From Aeromonas caviae (GTDB lineage: Bacteria; Pseudomonadota; Gammaproteobacteria; Enterobacterales; Aeromonadaceae): a stretch of 32,172 nucleotides of DNA. The DNA is taken from positions 1 through 32,172 of the forward strand of contig NZ_CDBK01000032.1 of NCBI RefSeq assembly GCF_000819785.1, in the 5' to 3' direction. The notes beneath the pieces were generated by a model, which made no database searches, was not told the DNA's origin, and was given only the letters and a program-made list of their open reading frames with translations. Position numbers and translations under genes: made by a program. Each line of letters starts with the position of its first letter. The stretch's first letter is position 1. This document shows, piece by piece, positions 7,470 through 16,101 of the stretch.

Positions 7470-8423
7470 TCACTCCCCCAGATGCAGCCAGGCCGCGATG
7501 GACAGCTGCAGGCTCACCAGGTCGGCATGGTGGAACAGGGCATGCAGTGATGCACGATCCCCGGCCACCTGCATCATCAGACGCTGTTGAGCCTGCAGGT
7601 CGGCCAGCCAGGAGGGTGGCACCGTCAGCGTGCCTGCAGCCTCGGCTACCAGGGATACCCCCTCGAGCAGGGCATGCAGCGCCCGTTGTTGTTCGCCAGC
7701 ATCGTCACTCTCGAGCCAGAGCTGCTCATGATACTGCCAGTGCTGCATACCCAGGGTAATGCTGGCCTTCTGACCTTTACCCTCAATCCTTTGCAGGGGC
7801 TGCACGGCCAGTGGCTTACCAAGCCCAGCCAGCCTGTATCCGCGCTGCGCCTTGGACTGGGCACCCAGCCGCAATCCTCCCAGCGCCGCCAGCTTGCTCG
7901 CCAGGGTGAACAGCGCGCGGGCATCGCCGGATTTCAGCTCCAGCTCCAGCTCGTCGATCCCGGTACGCCCCAGGGCACCGGCAATCTCCCCCTGATCCCA
8001 GGCCAGCTCGATCTCGGCATCTCCGAATGCGATCAGCCAGTGGCGGCGCAGGAAATCGGTGCTGAACTGGGCCACCAGACGGCTCTGGAGTTCATCGCGC
8101 ACCACCAGACTCGGCCAGATATCGGCAGGAAAGGCAGACAGGGTCGGAATGGTGCCCTCCACCGGGGTGTTGTACTCGGGTCTGGCGTGCAATCCGCCCA
8201 CGACCTGCCCCCGGCACTTGATGGTCTGCTCGGAAAAATCATCGCTGCGACGAATGCGCAACCCCATCTCGAGCCCACGCAAACCCAGATCGGGCGTGTC
8301 GAAATAGACGTTGCCAAGAGCGGCTTGATTGGAAGATATAATCTCTATTGAATTCAGAAGGTTGGAGAGGGATTCTTGAATATTGCTGGTGACGAAAAAC
8401 TTTATCTCGATCTCAGTTTGCAT
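7470..8423 (-). CDS. ygiF: CYTH-domain inorganic triphosphatase, YgiF-like, without a full CHAD domain
   Basis: 317 residues. The CYTH tunnel fold starts at once with EIEIK (Glu4, Glu6, Lys8), the metal/phosphate signature. The following YFDTPD.GLRGLEMGLRIRR, KCRGQVVGGLHARPEYN, FSTDFLRRHWL, IELAWDQGEI, ELELELKSGD and SKAQRGYRLA match E. coli YgiF closely. YgiF hydrolyses inorganic tripolyphosphate. The E. coli protein is about 433 residues with a C-terminal helical CHAD domain; here only about 115 residues follow the CYTH part and they look leucine-rich and helical. The terminator lies only 22 bases after the stop, so this is a natural short form. The ATG at 8423 is preferred (GGA about 8 bases upstream); 8429 is also possible. 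Confidence 0.82.
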   Translation of the reverse strand: MQTEIEIKFFVTSNIQESLSNLLNSIEIISSNQAALGNVYFDTPDLGLRGLEMGLRIRRSDDFSEQTIKCRGQVVGGLHARPEYNTPVEGTIPTLSAFPADIWPSLVVRDELQSRLVAQFSTDFLRRHWLIAFGDAEIELAWDQGEIAGALGRTGIDELELELKSGDARALFTLASKLAALGGLRLGAQSKAQRGYRLAGLGKPLAVQPLQRIEGKGQKASITLGMQHWQYHEQLWLESDDAGEQQRALHALLEGVSLVAEAAGTLTVPPSWLADLQAQQRLMMQVAGDRASLHALFHHADLVSLQLSIAAWLHLGE

Positions 8424-8475
8424 AGTCATTCCGGGCTGGCGGGCAACTTTGGGGGGCATGTTCGGGGTCGCGAGG

Positions 8476-8504
8476 ATATAATGCCAGCGACAGTTCACGA
8501 TTAA
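8476..8504 (-). promoter_or_regulatory. Candidate promoter of the CYTH gene
   Basis: On the minus strand TTAATC (8499-8504) and TTATAT (8476-8481) are 17 bases apart, about 50 bases before the start. Moderate matches only. Confidence 0.35.
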
Positions 8505-8510
8505 TTCACG
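8494..8510 (+). promoter_or_regulatory. TTCACG-N5-TTCACG direct repeat in the CYTH/DUF47-pitA promoter region
   Basis: TTCACG (8494-8499), ATTAA, TTCACG (8505-8510). The 11-base period is that of tandem half-sites bound by OmpR/PhoB-family regulators. The same pair recurs on the minus strand at 17690-17706. It is not a match to the Pho-box consensus. Confidence 0.4.
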
Positions 8511-8592
8511 GTTTTATTGATGGCACAGTTCGGTTACCATGCGCCCCTCATAAAATCGTATCGAGTGTTTTTTCACCGACACAGGTTTGGCC

Positions 8593-9273
8593 ATGCCAGT
8601 AAATACTATTTTGGGTCTTTTTGCCAAGTCCCCCATCAAGCCGCTGCAGAAGCATATTGTCAAGGTTCACGTGTGCTGCGAACAGCTCATTCCCTTCTTT
8701 GATGCCGTTGCCGAAGACCGCTGGGAAGATGCCGAGAAGATCCGGCAACAGATCGCCCAGCTGGAAAAAGAAGCGGACATCCTCAAGCGCGAAATCCGCT
8801 TGAAACTCCCTCGCGGCCTGTTCCTGCCGGTCGCCCGTACCGATCTGCTGGAGCTCTTGACCCAGCAGGACAAGATTGCCAACCGTGCCAAGGATATTTC
8901 CGGTCGCATGCTTGGCCGCAAGATGGAATTCCCCACCGAGATGCGCGCCGATTTCATGGCCTATCTCAAACGCTGTATCGATGCGACCGCCCAAGCCGAA
9001 AAAGCCATCGGAGAACTCGATGAGCTGCTCGAAACCGGCTTTAAAGGACGTGAAGTTGAAATGGTTGCCGAGATGATCCACCAGCTGGATCTCATCGAGG
9101 ACGATACTGACACCATGCAGATCGGACTGCGCCAACAGCTGCAAGCCGTTGAGCACAAATACAATCCGATCGACGTTATGTTCCTCTACAAGATCCTCGA
9201 ATGGGTAGGTGACCTGGCTGATCAGGCAGAGCGCGTTGGCGCCCGTCTGGAATTGATGCTGGCTCGTTCGTAA
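8593..9273 (+). CDS. DUF47 (TIGR00153-type) PhoU-like phosphate transport accessory protein
   Basis: 226 residues of almost wholly alpha-helical, charged sequence, typical of the PhoU-like DUF47 family. Recognisable parts are MPVNTILGLFAKSPIKPLQ, HVCCEQLIPFFDAV, LEKEADILKREIRLKLPRG, LLTQQDKIANRAKDISGRML and DPIDVMFLYK-like NPIDVMFLYKILEWVGDLADQ. The acidic D/E-rich helices form the metal-cluster motifs of PhoU-like proteins. It sits 25 bases upstream of pitA, an arrangement widely conserved, and probably modulates that phosphate transporter at the inner face of the membrane. The ATG at 8593 follows CACAGG; a TTG two codons earlier is in frame. Confidence 0.88.
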   Translation: MPVNTILGLFAKSPIKPLQKHIVKVHVCCEQLIPFFDAVAEDRWEDAEKIRQQIAQLEKEADILKREIRLKLPRGLFLPVARTDLLELLTQQDKIANRAKDISGRMLGRKMEFPTEMRADFMAYLKRCIDATAQAEKAIGELDELLETGFKGREVEMVAEMIHQLDLIEDDTDTMQIGLRQQLQAVEHKYNPIDVMFLYKILEWVGDLADQAERVGARLELMLARS

Positions 9274-9298
9274 TCGACTGACTGGGTAAACACTACTA

Positions 9299-10564
9299 AT
9301 GGACATTATCGCAAATTACGGCACCACCCTGGTGCTCGTGGCGGCCTTGTTCGGCTTTTTGATGGCCTGGGGCATTGGTGCGAACGACGTCGCCAACGCC
9401 ATGGGCACATCGGTCGGCACCAAGTCCCTGACCATCCGTCAGGCGATCATCATCGCCATGATCTTCGAGTTCGCCGGTGCCTATCTGGCCGGTGGCGAAG
9501 TGACGGCCACCATCCGCAGCGGCATCATCGACAGCAACGCCTTTGCCGACACGCCGGATCTGCTGGTGCTCGGCATGATCGCCTCCCTGCTGGCTGCGGG
9601 TCTGTGGCTGATCCTGGCCTCCTATTTCGGCTGGCCCGTCTCCACCACCCACTCCATCATCGGCGCCATCGTGGGCTTCGCCGTGGTGAGCATCGGTCCG
9701 GAAGCGGTACAGTGGAACAAGTTTGGCGGCATCGTCGGCTCTTGGATCATCACGCCGGCCATCTCGGGCATCATCGCCTACTTCATGTTCATCAGCGTGC
9801 AGAAGCTCATCTTCAACACGGACAACCCCCTGGACAACGCCAAGCGCTATGTCCCCTTCTACATGTTCCTGACGTCCCTGGTCATCTGCCTGGTCACCAT
9901 CAAGAAGGGGCTGACCCACGTCGGTCTGCACCTGAGCAATGGCGAGGGCGTCCTGCTCTCCGTCGCCATCTCCATCGCGGTGGCGTTTGCCGGCTGGATC
10001 TATATCCGCGGCCAGCAGTACAACCCGAAAGATGACAGCAAGATGCACTTCGCCAACGTGGAGAAGGTGTTCGGCATCCTGATGATCATCACCGCCTGTG
10101 CCATGGCCTTCGCCCACGGCTCCAACGACGTGGCCAACGCCATCGGTCCGCTCTCTGCAGTCGCCTCCATCGTGGCGGCCGGCGGCGAGATCGGCGGCAG
10201 CTCCCACATCGCCTGGTGGATCCTGCCCCTTGGCGGCATCGGCATCGTCATCGGTCTGGCCACCATGGGCGAGAAGGTGATGGCGACCGTCGGCACCGGC
10301 ATCACCCACCTGACCCCGAGCCGTGGCTTCGCCGCCCAGCTGGCCACCGCCGCCACCGTGGTGATCGCCTCCGGCACCGGTCTGCCCATCTCCACCACCC
10401 AGACCCTGGTGGGTGCCGTCATGGGTGTCGGTCTGGCACGGGGCATCGCGGCCCTGAACCTGGGCGTGCTGCGCAACATCGTGGTCTCCTGGGTCATCAC
10501 CCTGCCCGCGGGCGCCATCTTGGCCATCGCCATCTTCTACGTGCTGCAGGCCTGCTTCTCCTGA
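9299..10564 (+). CDS. pitA: Low-affinity inorganic phosphate permease PitA
   Basis: 421 residues, a multi-pass inner-membrane protein of the PiT family that imports phosphate (as metal phosphate) using the proton gradient. The two inverted-repeat signatures are present: GANDVANAMG (residues 27-36) and GSNDVANAIG (274-283). Conserved PVSTTHSIIGAIVGF and the second-half counterpart PISTTQTLVGAVMGVG are also seen. About ten hydrophobic segments run through the protein. It follows the DUF47 gene by 25 bases and is probably co-transcribed with it. The long reading frame opposite it is a GC-rich shadow. Confidence 0.94.
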   Translation: MDIIANYGTTLVLVAALFGFLMAWGIGANDVANAMGTSVGTKSLTIRQAIIIAMIFEFAGAYLAGGEVTATIRSGIIDSNAFADTPDLLVLGMIASLLAAGLWLILASYFGWPVSTTHSIIGAIVGFAVVSIGPEAVQWNKFGGIVGSWIITPAISGIIAYFMFISVQKLIFNTDNPLDNAKRYVPFYMFLTSLVICLVTIKKGLTHVGLHLSNGEGVLLSVAISIAVAFAGWIYIRGQQYNPKDDSKMHFANVEKVFGILMIITACAMAFAHGSNDVANAIGPLSAVASIVAAGGEIGGSSHIAWWILPLGGIGIVIGLATMGEKVMATVGTGITHLTPSRGFAAQLATAATVVIASGTGLPISTTQTLVGAVMGVGLARGIAALNLGVLRNIVVSWVITLPAGAILAIAIFYVLQACFS

Positions 10565-10583
10565 GCAGCCCACGCCGCACGAC

Positions 10584-10615
10584 AAAAAGCCCGGGTCATT
10601 GACCCGGGCTTTTTT
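10584..10615. terminator. Bidirectional terminator between pitA and cca
   Basis: A5-GCCCGGGTC pairs perfectly with GACCCGGGC-T6 around an ATT loop. It lies between the convergent pitA and cca stops and has T-runs on both strands. Confidence 0.92.
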
Positions 10616-10665
10616 ATGCTTCGCCCATATCACGCCGTCGATTGAGCGTCGATCGGCTGCGGCGC

Positions 10666-11904
10666 TTACTCCTCGATAAAGGTCCACTCGTCGCGCACCC
10701 GGCTGATGGCATCAAGCCGCCGCTTGGCAAGCTGCTCGCGGATTGCCTCCCCTTTGAAGCCGGCCGCCACTATCTCCTTGACCGGCACAGCCTGCGCCGC
10801 CTCCAGGGCCTGAGCGACATAGTCCGGCTGACTGTAGACCTTCTCTTCGAAGCCGGTACGACCGTGGAAGTCGGCGCGACAGGCATCGAGCAGCTGGGCA
10901 AAGCGCTCCGGTCTGCGCCAGGCATCGGCCTTGTCGAATACCTTGAGCAGGGTCGCGGGCTTGAGCTCGAAGGCAATGTGGATATGGGTGTGCAGGTCGC
11001 TCACCAGCAGTGCCAGATCGCGACACTCGTTCGGCACCCGGAAGCGCTCGCAAAAATCCCGAATGAGCGGCAACCCCTTCTGACCATGGCCGTGATGGCT
11101 CGGCCAGAAGGCGGGCGGAGTGAGCCCTTTGCCAAAGTCGTGGCAGAGGGACGCGAAGCGCACGGTCAGTTCGGGGGAGAGACGACATGCCTGCGCCAGC
11201 ACCATCATGGTGTGGATGCCGGTGTCGATCTCCGGGTGCCATCTGGCAGGGGCCGGCACCCCGAACAGGGCATCGAGCTCGGGGAAAAGCGCCTTGAGGG
11301 CGCCGCATTCGCGCAGTACCTCGAAGAAGATCTGGGGTGTCGGCCCCAGCAGCACTTTTTCCAGCTCCTTCCAGACCCGCTCCGGGGTCAGGTGGGCCAG
11401 CTCTCCAGCCTCCGTCATCTCGCGCATCAGCCCCTGCGTCTCGGGGGCCACCACGAACCCCTGGGCATGGAAACGGGCGGCGAAGCGCGCCACCCGCAGG
11501 ATGCGCAGAGGATCCTCGGCAAAGGCCGGCGAGACATGGCGCAGCAACCGCGCCTCCAGATCCTGCACGCCGCCGTAGGGATCGTGCAGTTGCCCATCCT
11601 CATCTTCGGCGATGGCGTTGATGGTGAGATCCCGGCGCAGCAGATCCTGCTCCAGCGTCACCTCGGGGGCGGCATGGCAGACGAAGCCGGTGTAACCCTG
11701 CCCCTGCTTGCGCTCGGTGCGCGCCAGGGCGTACTCCTGCTGGGTTTTGGGGTGAAGAAAGACCGGAAAGTCTCGGCCCACCTGGGTGAATCCGAGACCC
11801 AGCATCTGCTCCACCGTGGCGCCGACCACCAGGTGATCCCTGTCACCCTGGGGCAATCCCAACAGGCGATCCCGCACCGCCCCTCCGACCAGATAAATCT
11901 GCAC
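10666..11904 (-). CDS. cca: Multifunctional CCA tRNA nucleotidyltransferase / HD phosphohydrolase
   Basis: 412 residues (E. coli Cca 412). It builds or repairs the 3' CCA of tRNAs without a template; the HD domain adds phosphatase and phosphodiesterase activities. The nucleotidyltransferase signature GGAVRD (7-12) and the metal aspartates Asp21 and Asp23 (DRD) are present. [23 protein letters not shown] and the [15 protein letters not shown] motif follow. The C-terminal HD domain shows [14 protein letters not shown] and [14 protein letters not shown] at 11904 is chosen because AGGGAG lies seven bases upstream and the protein then begins [12 protein letters not shown] like E. coli MKIYLVGG; GTG at 11910 is too close to that site. 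It is divergent from exeAB. Confidence 0.95.
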   Translation of the reverse strand: MQIYLVGGAVRDRLLGLPQGDRDHLVVGATVEQMLGLGFTQVGRDFPVFLHPKTQQEYALARTERKQGQGYTGFVCHAAPEVTLEQDLLRRDLTINAIAEDEDGQLHDPYGGVQDLEARLLRHVSPAFAEDPLRILRVARFAARFHAQGFVVAPETQGLMREMTEAGELAHLTPERVWKELEKVLLGPTPQIFFEVLRECGALKALFPELDALFGVPAPARWHPEIDTGIHTMMVLAQACRLSPELTVRFASLCHDFGKGLTPPAFWPSHHGHGQKGLPLIRDFCERFRVPNECRDLALLVSDLHTHIHIAFELKPATLLKVFDKADAWRRPERFAQLLDACRADFHGRTGFEEKVYSQPDYVAQALEAAQAVPVKEIVAAGFKGEAIREQLAKRRLDAISRVRDEWTFIEE

Positions 11905-12076
11905 GCGCACTCTCCCTCGATAAACTTGCCCCGATGATACCGCTTTTGGCCAAGAGAGACGATGTGCACCCGTCGCACCAGGCTCGCCATCACTCAGCCG
12001 GGCGGCGGCTTCCCGTCATCGTCCCGGGCGACTCAGCCCGTGGTTCGCGCCAGCTCCCCTTATGGTATCCGGGTCT

Positions 12077-12105
12077 TTGACATCCCTTTTGGGAGGCTTT
12101 AACCT
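12077..12105 (+). promoter_or_regulatory. Candidate promoter of exeAB
   Basis: A perfect TTGACA -35 box (12077-12082) lies 17 bases before TAACCT (12100-12105), a weak -10, 28 bases before the exeA start. Confidence 0.5.
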
Positions 12106-12133
12106 GCCGCCCATAACAATGGAATGGATCCTT

Positions 12134-13777
12134 ATGTACACACAGTTCTTCGGTCTGTCGGAGCCCCCGTTCTCCATCTCGCCCAACCCCAAATACCTCT
12201 ATATGAGCGAGCGTCACGGGGAGGCCCTCGCCCACCTCAACTACGGGTTGCAGGACGGTGGCGGCTTCGTGCTGCTGACCGGGGAAGTGGGTACGGGAAA
12301 GACCACCGTCTCCCGCTGCCTGCTGCAGCAATTGCCCGCCGACACCGAGATCGCCTACATCCTCAATCCCTCTCTGACCGAGCGGGATCTGCTGGCCGCC
12401 ATCTGCGACGAATTCCAGTTGCCCTACGGCGAAGAGGCCAGCCTCAAGCAATTGTTCGACCTTATCCGGGATCATCTGCTGGCGAATCTGGCGGCAGGCA
12501 AGCGCAGCGTGGTGCTGGTGGATGAAGCCCAGCACCTGCTGCCCGGCGTGCTGGAGCAGTTGCGACTGCTCACCAATCTGGAGACAGACGAGAAGAAACT
12601 GCTGCAGGTGGTGCTCATCGGCCAGCCCGAGCTGCAACAGATGCTGCGCCAGCCCCTGCTGCGCCAGCTGGCCCAACGGATCACCGCCCGCTATCACCTG
12701 CTGCCGCTGTCGCGCCAGGATGTGGATGCCTATGTCCGCTTCCGGTTGCAGGTGGCAGGCTGCGTCCAGCCCATCTTCACCCCCAGGGCCATCCAGACCC
12801 TGCATCGCCTCTCAGGGGGCATTCCCCGTCTCATCAACCTCATCTGCGACCGCGCCCTCATCGCCGCCTTCGCCCGTGGCAGCCACAAGATAGTGCACGG
12901 GGACATCAGCCAGTCCGCGTATGAGGTGAGCGGCATTCGCGACGAGGGAAGCTGGCAATCCGGCCTCACGGTCGCCCTGGTGGGCGCCCTGCTGGTCGCC
13001 ACCGGCTGGTGGGGCTGGCAATTCTTCGGATTCTTCCCAGCCCGCCCCCTGGTCAAGGTCGAGGTACCGGTCAAGGTGGATGACACGCCGGAGCAGCAGG
13101 CCCAGCTGACCCGCGCCATCAATCAGGCGCTGGAGCCGGACGTCGCCATGCAGAATCTCTACAAGGTATGGGGCTACCAGGCCGAGCTGGAGGAGGCAAC
13201 CTGCGACAATGCTCCCCGTGCGGGCCTGCGCTGCCAGGAGGGAGAAGCCTCCCTGGCGCAATTGCAGACTCTGCAATACCCGGCCCTCATCAGTCTCACC
13301 GACGAGACCGGCGGCCTCTATTACGCCACCCTGGTCAGCCTGGGGGCGGACAAGGCTTCCCTGCTCATCGGCAACCAGAGCTGGCAGGTGGACAGGCAGT
13401 GGCTCTCCGACGCCTGGGGCGGCAGCTACACCCTGCTCTGGCGCATGCCCAGGGGCAACGTGCCCCTGATAGCGAGCAATGCCGGGGCTGCCCAGGTGCA
13501 GTGGCTGGACAACGCCCTTAGCCGCGCCATGCAGCAACCCGATCGCAAGGTGAGCCGCTTCGATTCCACCCTCAAGAACAAGCTGCAACAGTTCCAGCGC
13601 GAGCAGGGACTGACCCCGGACGGCATCGCCGGCAGCAACACCCTGCTGCGGCTGAATGTGGCCTCCGGCGAACCCATGCCCAGGCTGGAGGATGAATCCC
13701 TGCGAGCCAGTACGCCGGTCGATCTCGACAGCGTGGCGGATGATGAGACGGATCCCATGGTCGAGGAGGCCTCCTGA
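12134..13777 (+). CDS. exeA: ExeA, AAA-type ATPase assembling the type II secretin
   Basis: 547 residues, exactly the known Aeromonas ExeA length. With ExeB it binds peptidoglycan and drives assembly of the ExeD secretin in the outer membrane. The cytoplasmic ATPase domain has Walker A GEVGTGKT at 50-57 (Lys56) and Walker B VVLVDEAQ with Asp130/Glu131, followed by sensor-like GQPELQQ. One membrane segment lies at about 276-298 (VALVGALLVATGWWGWQFF). The periplasmic part includes a C39-like region and a C-terminal peptidoglycan-binding motif at about 479-507 (KLQQFQREQGLTPDGIAG). The ATG at 12134 gives the known N-terminus MYTQFFGLSEPPF; the ribosome site (GGAT) is weak. It overlaps exeB by one base. 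Confidence 0.96.
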   Translation: MYTQFFGLSEPPFSISPNPKYLYMSERHGEALAHLNYGLQDGGGFVLLTGEVGTGKTTVSRCLLQQLPADTEIAYILNPSLTERDLLAAICDEFQLPYGEEASLKQLFDLIRDHLLANLAAGKRSVVLVDEAQHLLPGVLEQLRLLTNLETDEKKLLQVVLIGQPELQQMLRQPLLRQLAQRITARYHLLPLSRQDVDAYVRFRLQVAGCVQPIFTPRAIQTLHRLSGGIPRLINLICDRALIAAFARGSHKIVHGDISQSAYEVSGIRDEGSWQSGLTVALVGALLVATGWWGWQFFGFFPARPLVKVEVPVKVDDTPEQQAQLTRAINQALEPDVAMQNLYKVWGYQAELEEATCDNAPRAGLRCQEGEASLAQLQTLQYPALISLTDETGGLYYATLVSLGADKASLLIGNQSWQVDRQWLSDAWGGSYTLLWRMPRGNVPLIASNAGAAQVQWLDNALSRAMQQPDRKVSRFDSTLKNKLQQFQREQGLTPDGIAGSNTLLRLNVASGEPMPRLEDESLRASTPVDLDSVADDETDPMVEEAS

Positions 13778-14460
13778 TGTCCACCCTGCTCAAGGCCCTG
13801 CGCCGGGCCGACCAGCCCCAGTTCACCCCCCATATGCCGCTCATGGGTCTGCCCGTGAGCCAGGAAGAGGAGCCCAACCGCCGCTGGATCTGGTGGGCCC
13901 TGGTGCCCCTGGCCCTGGTGATGGGCGCCGCCGCCAACTATGGCTGGCACCTCTATCACCTCAAACCCGTGGAACAGCAGGTCGAAGTGAAGGAAGTGGT
14001 GACTCCCCCCTTCGTGCGGGTCGAACCCAGGCCCATGATCACCCGGCCGCTGCCGCCCCCCTTGCCGGAGCCCGTGGTCGCTCCAAGACCTGCCGCAACC
14101 CCGGCTGCGACTACCGCAAACCAGGGGGGACAGAGTCTGGCAGAACGGCTGATGGCCGCCCTCAACAACACGCCGCTGGTGGAAGAGAGTGCGCCCCATG
14201 CTCAGGTCCAGACCAGTGCCATCCCCCTCGGCGCCCTGGGCCCGGCCCTGAAACAGCAGGTACCGTCCCTGACCTATGGTGCCCACAACTACTCCTCCGA
14301 CCCGGCCAAGCGGGCCGTGGTGCTCAATGGACGGGAGTGGCGCGAGGGCAATGAGATCGCCCCCGGTGTCATCCTGGCAGCCATCGCCCAGGACTACATC
14401 GTCCTGCAGGTCGGCGGCCAGTATGCCAGCCTCAAGGCGCTGCAAGACTGGCGCGGCTGA
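13777..14460 (+). CDS. exeB: ExeB, GspB-family partner of ExeA
   Basis: 227 residues. It forms the inner-membrane ExeAB complex needed to place the type II secretin. A short cytoplasmic head (MSTLLKALRRADQPQF) is followed by one membrane segment at about residues 36-54 (RWIWWALVPLALVMGAAANYG). A proline-rich periplasmic linker (RPLPPPLPEPVVAPRPAATP) leads to the conserved GspB C-terminal domain from about residue 164 (LTYGAHNYSSDPAKRAVVLNG, with EGNEIAPGVILAAI). The start overlaps the exeA stop as TGATG, so translation is coupled. The exeAB pair is transcribed separately from exeC-N, which begins about 12 kb away at the left edge. Confidence 0.95.
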   Translation: MSTLLKALRRADQPQFTPHMPLMGLPVSQEEEPNRRWIWWALVPLALVMGAAANYGWHLYHLKPVEQQVEVKEVVTPPFVRVEPRPMITRPLPPPLPEPVVAPRPAATPAATTANQGGQSLAERLMAALNNTPLVEESAPHAQVQTSAIPLGALGPALKQQVPSLTYGAHNYSSDPAKRAVVLNGREWREGNEIAPGVILAAIAQDYIVLQVGGQYASLKALQDWRG

Positions 14461-14510
14461 TCTGCCGGCATCCAGTGGCCCTCCCCCGGGAGGGTCACCG
14501 CCCATTCTGA

Positions 14511-14534
14511 GGGAGCCCGAGAGCTCCCCTTTTT
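14511..14534 (+). terminator. Terminator of exeAB
   Basis: GGGAGC pairs with GCTCCC around CCGAGA, followed by C-T5. A second GC hairpin (CCCTCC/GGAGGG) lies about 25 bases upstream. Confidence 0.75.
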
Positions 14535-14627
14535 AATCAATAACCTACACTCGACCTTTGCCATGCGCCGGGTCGGGGATCGCCCTCCTGATGGCGGGCG
14601 GACTTATCATCAGAACATGAGCACACT

Positions 14628-15713
14628 GTGAGCCACTCAGACAACACCACCTTCGCCACCCGCATTCTGGACTGGTACCAGATCCACGGCCGCAAGACCC
14701 TGCCCTGGCAGCAGGACAAGACCCCCTACCGGGTCTGGGTCTCCGAGATCATGCTGCAACAGACCCAGGTTGCCACTGTCATCCCCTATTACGAGCGGTT
14801 CATGGCCCGCTTCCCCGACGTGCTGGCCCTGGCCAACGCCCCCATCGACGAGGTGCTGCATCACTGGACCGGGCTTGGCTACTACGCGCGCGCCCGCAAC
14901 CTGCACAAGGCTGCCCAGCAGATCCGCGATCTGCACGGCGGCCTCTTTCCGGAACAACTGGAAGAGGTGATGGCTCTGCCCGGCATCGGTCGCTCCACCG
15001 CCGGGGCCGTGCTCTCCCTCTCTCTGGGCCAGCCCCACGCCATCCTGGATGGCAACGTGAAGCGGGTACTCACCCGCTGGCTGGCGCTGGCGGGCTGGCC
15101 GGGCCAGAAGCAGGTCGAGCACGATCTCTGGGAGCTGGCGACCCGCCTCACCCCGCGCGTCGGGGTGGCCCAGTACAACCAGGCCATGATGGACATGGGG
15201 GCCACCGTCTGCACCCGCAGCAAGCCCGCCTGCGAGCGCTGCCCGGTGCAGGCCGATTGCCAGGGGCTGTCGCAGGGCAACCCCACCGCTTACCCTCACA
15301 GCAAGCCGAAGAAGAGCATTCCGGCACGCAACGGCATTATGCTGATCATCCGCCACGGCGATCAGCTGCTGCTGGAGAAGCGTCCGCCGCAAGGGATCTG
15401 GGGCGGGCTCTACTGCTTCCCGCAGGTGGAATCCCTCACCGAGGTGACCGGACGACTGCGGGAGTTGGGGCTGGAGGATGCCGCCTATCAGGAGCTCGCT
15501 GGATTTCGTCACACTTTCAGCCACTTCCACCTCGATATCCGCCCTTTGCTGATCGAAATGGCTGTTCCGCCCGCCCCCCTGCTCATGGAAGCGGATACCC
15601 GACTCTGGTATAACTTACGCCATCCTGCCGAGGTGGGATTGGCGGCGGCCACGGCCCGTCTGCTCGCCTACCCGGACTTACAACCAGACTTGCAACCACA
15701 GAGGTCAACATGA
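14628..15713 (+). CDS. mutY: Adenine DNA glycosylase MutY
   Basis: 361 residues. It removes adenine mispaired with 8-oxoguanine. Catalytic Glu40 ([10 protein letters not shown]), the helix-hairpin-helix [10 protein letters not shown] (117-126) and Asp141 (LDGNVKR) are present. The 4Fe-4S cluster cysteines are Cys195, Cys202, Cys205 and Cys211 in the C-x6-C-x2-C-x5-C pattern. The C-terminal MutT-like domain that recognises 8-oxoG is present ([20 protein letters not shown], with [10 protein letters not shown]). The start is GTG at 14628 with no strong ribosome site. A five-codon reading frame beginning ATG at 14617 ends in a TGA overlapping this GTG. The gene overlaps yggX by four bases (ATGA). 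Confidence 0.95.
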   Translation: MSHSDNTTFATRILDWYQIHGRKTLPWQQDKTPYRVWVSEIMLQQTQVATVIPYYERFMARFPDVLALANAPIDEVLHHWTGLGYYARARNLHKAAQQIRDLHGGLFPEQLEEVMALPGIGRSTAGAVLSLSLGQPHAILDGNVKRVLTRWLALAGWPGQKQVEHDLWELATRLTPRVGVAQYNQAMMDMGATVCTRSKPACERCPVQADCQGLSQGNPTAYPHSKPKKSIPARNGIMLIIRHGDQLLLEKRPPQGIWGGLYCFPQVESLTEVTGRLRELGLEDAAYQELAGFRHTFSHFHLDIRPLLIEMAVPPAPLLMEADTRLWYNLRHPAEVGLAAATARLLAYPDLQPDLQPQRST

Positions 15714-15982
15714 GCCGTACCGTATTTTGCCTGCGCCTGAAGAAAGAAGCGCCGGGTCTCGATTTCCAACTCTACCCCGGTGAACTCGGCAAGCGGATCT
15801 TCGACAACATCAGCAAGGAAGCCTGGACCGAGTGGCAGAAGAAGCAGGTCATGCTGATCAACGAGAAGAAGCTGAACATGATGAATCTCGAGCACCGCCA
15901 GTTGCTGGAAAAAGAGATGGTCAGCTATCTGTTCGACGCGGGTGAAGTCCAGATCGACGGTTACACCCCTCCCAGCCAGTGA
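15710..15982 (+). CDS. yggX: Fe(2+)-trafficking protein YggX
   Basis: 90 residues (E. coli 91). It is a small cytoplasmic protein that protects Fe-S clusters and DNA during oxidative stress. Family-typical stretches are [19 protein letters not shown] with the conserved Cys7, [35 protein letters not shown] and [10 protein letters not shown]. The start overlaps the mutY stop (ATGA), so the two are translationally coupled. This is the conserved enteric and Vibrio order mutY-yggX-mltC, linking repair of oxidised DNA with iron-cluster protection. Confidence 0.95.
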   Translation: MSRTVFCLRLKKEAPGLDFQLYPGELGKRIFDNISKEAWTEWQKKQVMLINEKKLNMMNLEHRQLLEKEMVSYLFDAGEVQIDGYTPPSQ

Positions 15983-16069
15983 GCGGGAATCGAGTCAAAG
16001 GGCCAGCGTCCCCCTGAGTCGTCAATATGCCGCAGGGTGACACCAATCCTGGCTCAGGCCAGTCAGTGA

Positions 16070-16088
16070 CGGGCGGCCCCACCGCCCG
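16070..16088 (+). promoter_or_regulatory. Hairpin just upstream of the mltC ribosome site
   Basis: CGGGCGG pairs with CCGCCCG around CCCCA, ending four bases before the GAGG site (16093-16096) of mltC. There is no T-run, so it is not a terminator; it may damp or insulate translation of mltC. Confidence 0.45.
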
Positions 16089-16101
16089 GTTTGAGGATCT
16101 T

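Noticed and set aside
9296..10687. 463-codon minus-strand frame opposite pitA
   Set aside because: Extremely Gly/Asp/His-rich composition typical of an antisense shadow of a membrane protein; pitA is unambiguous.
10642..11937. 431-codon plus-strand frame opposite cca
   Set aside because: Cca has every catalytic motif on the minus strand; this frame crosses the divergent regulatory region without a family match.
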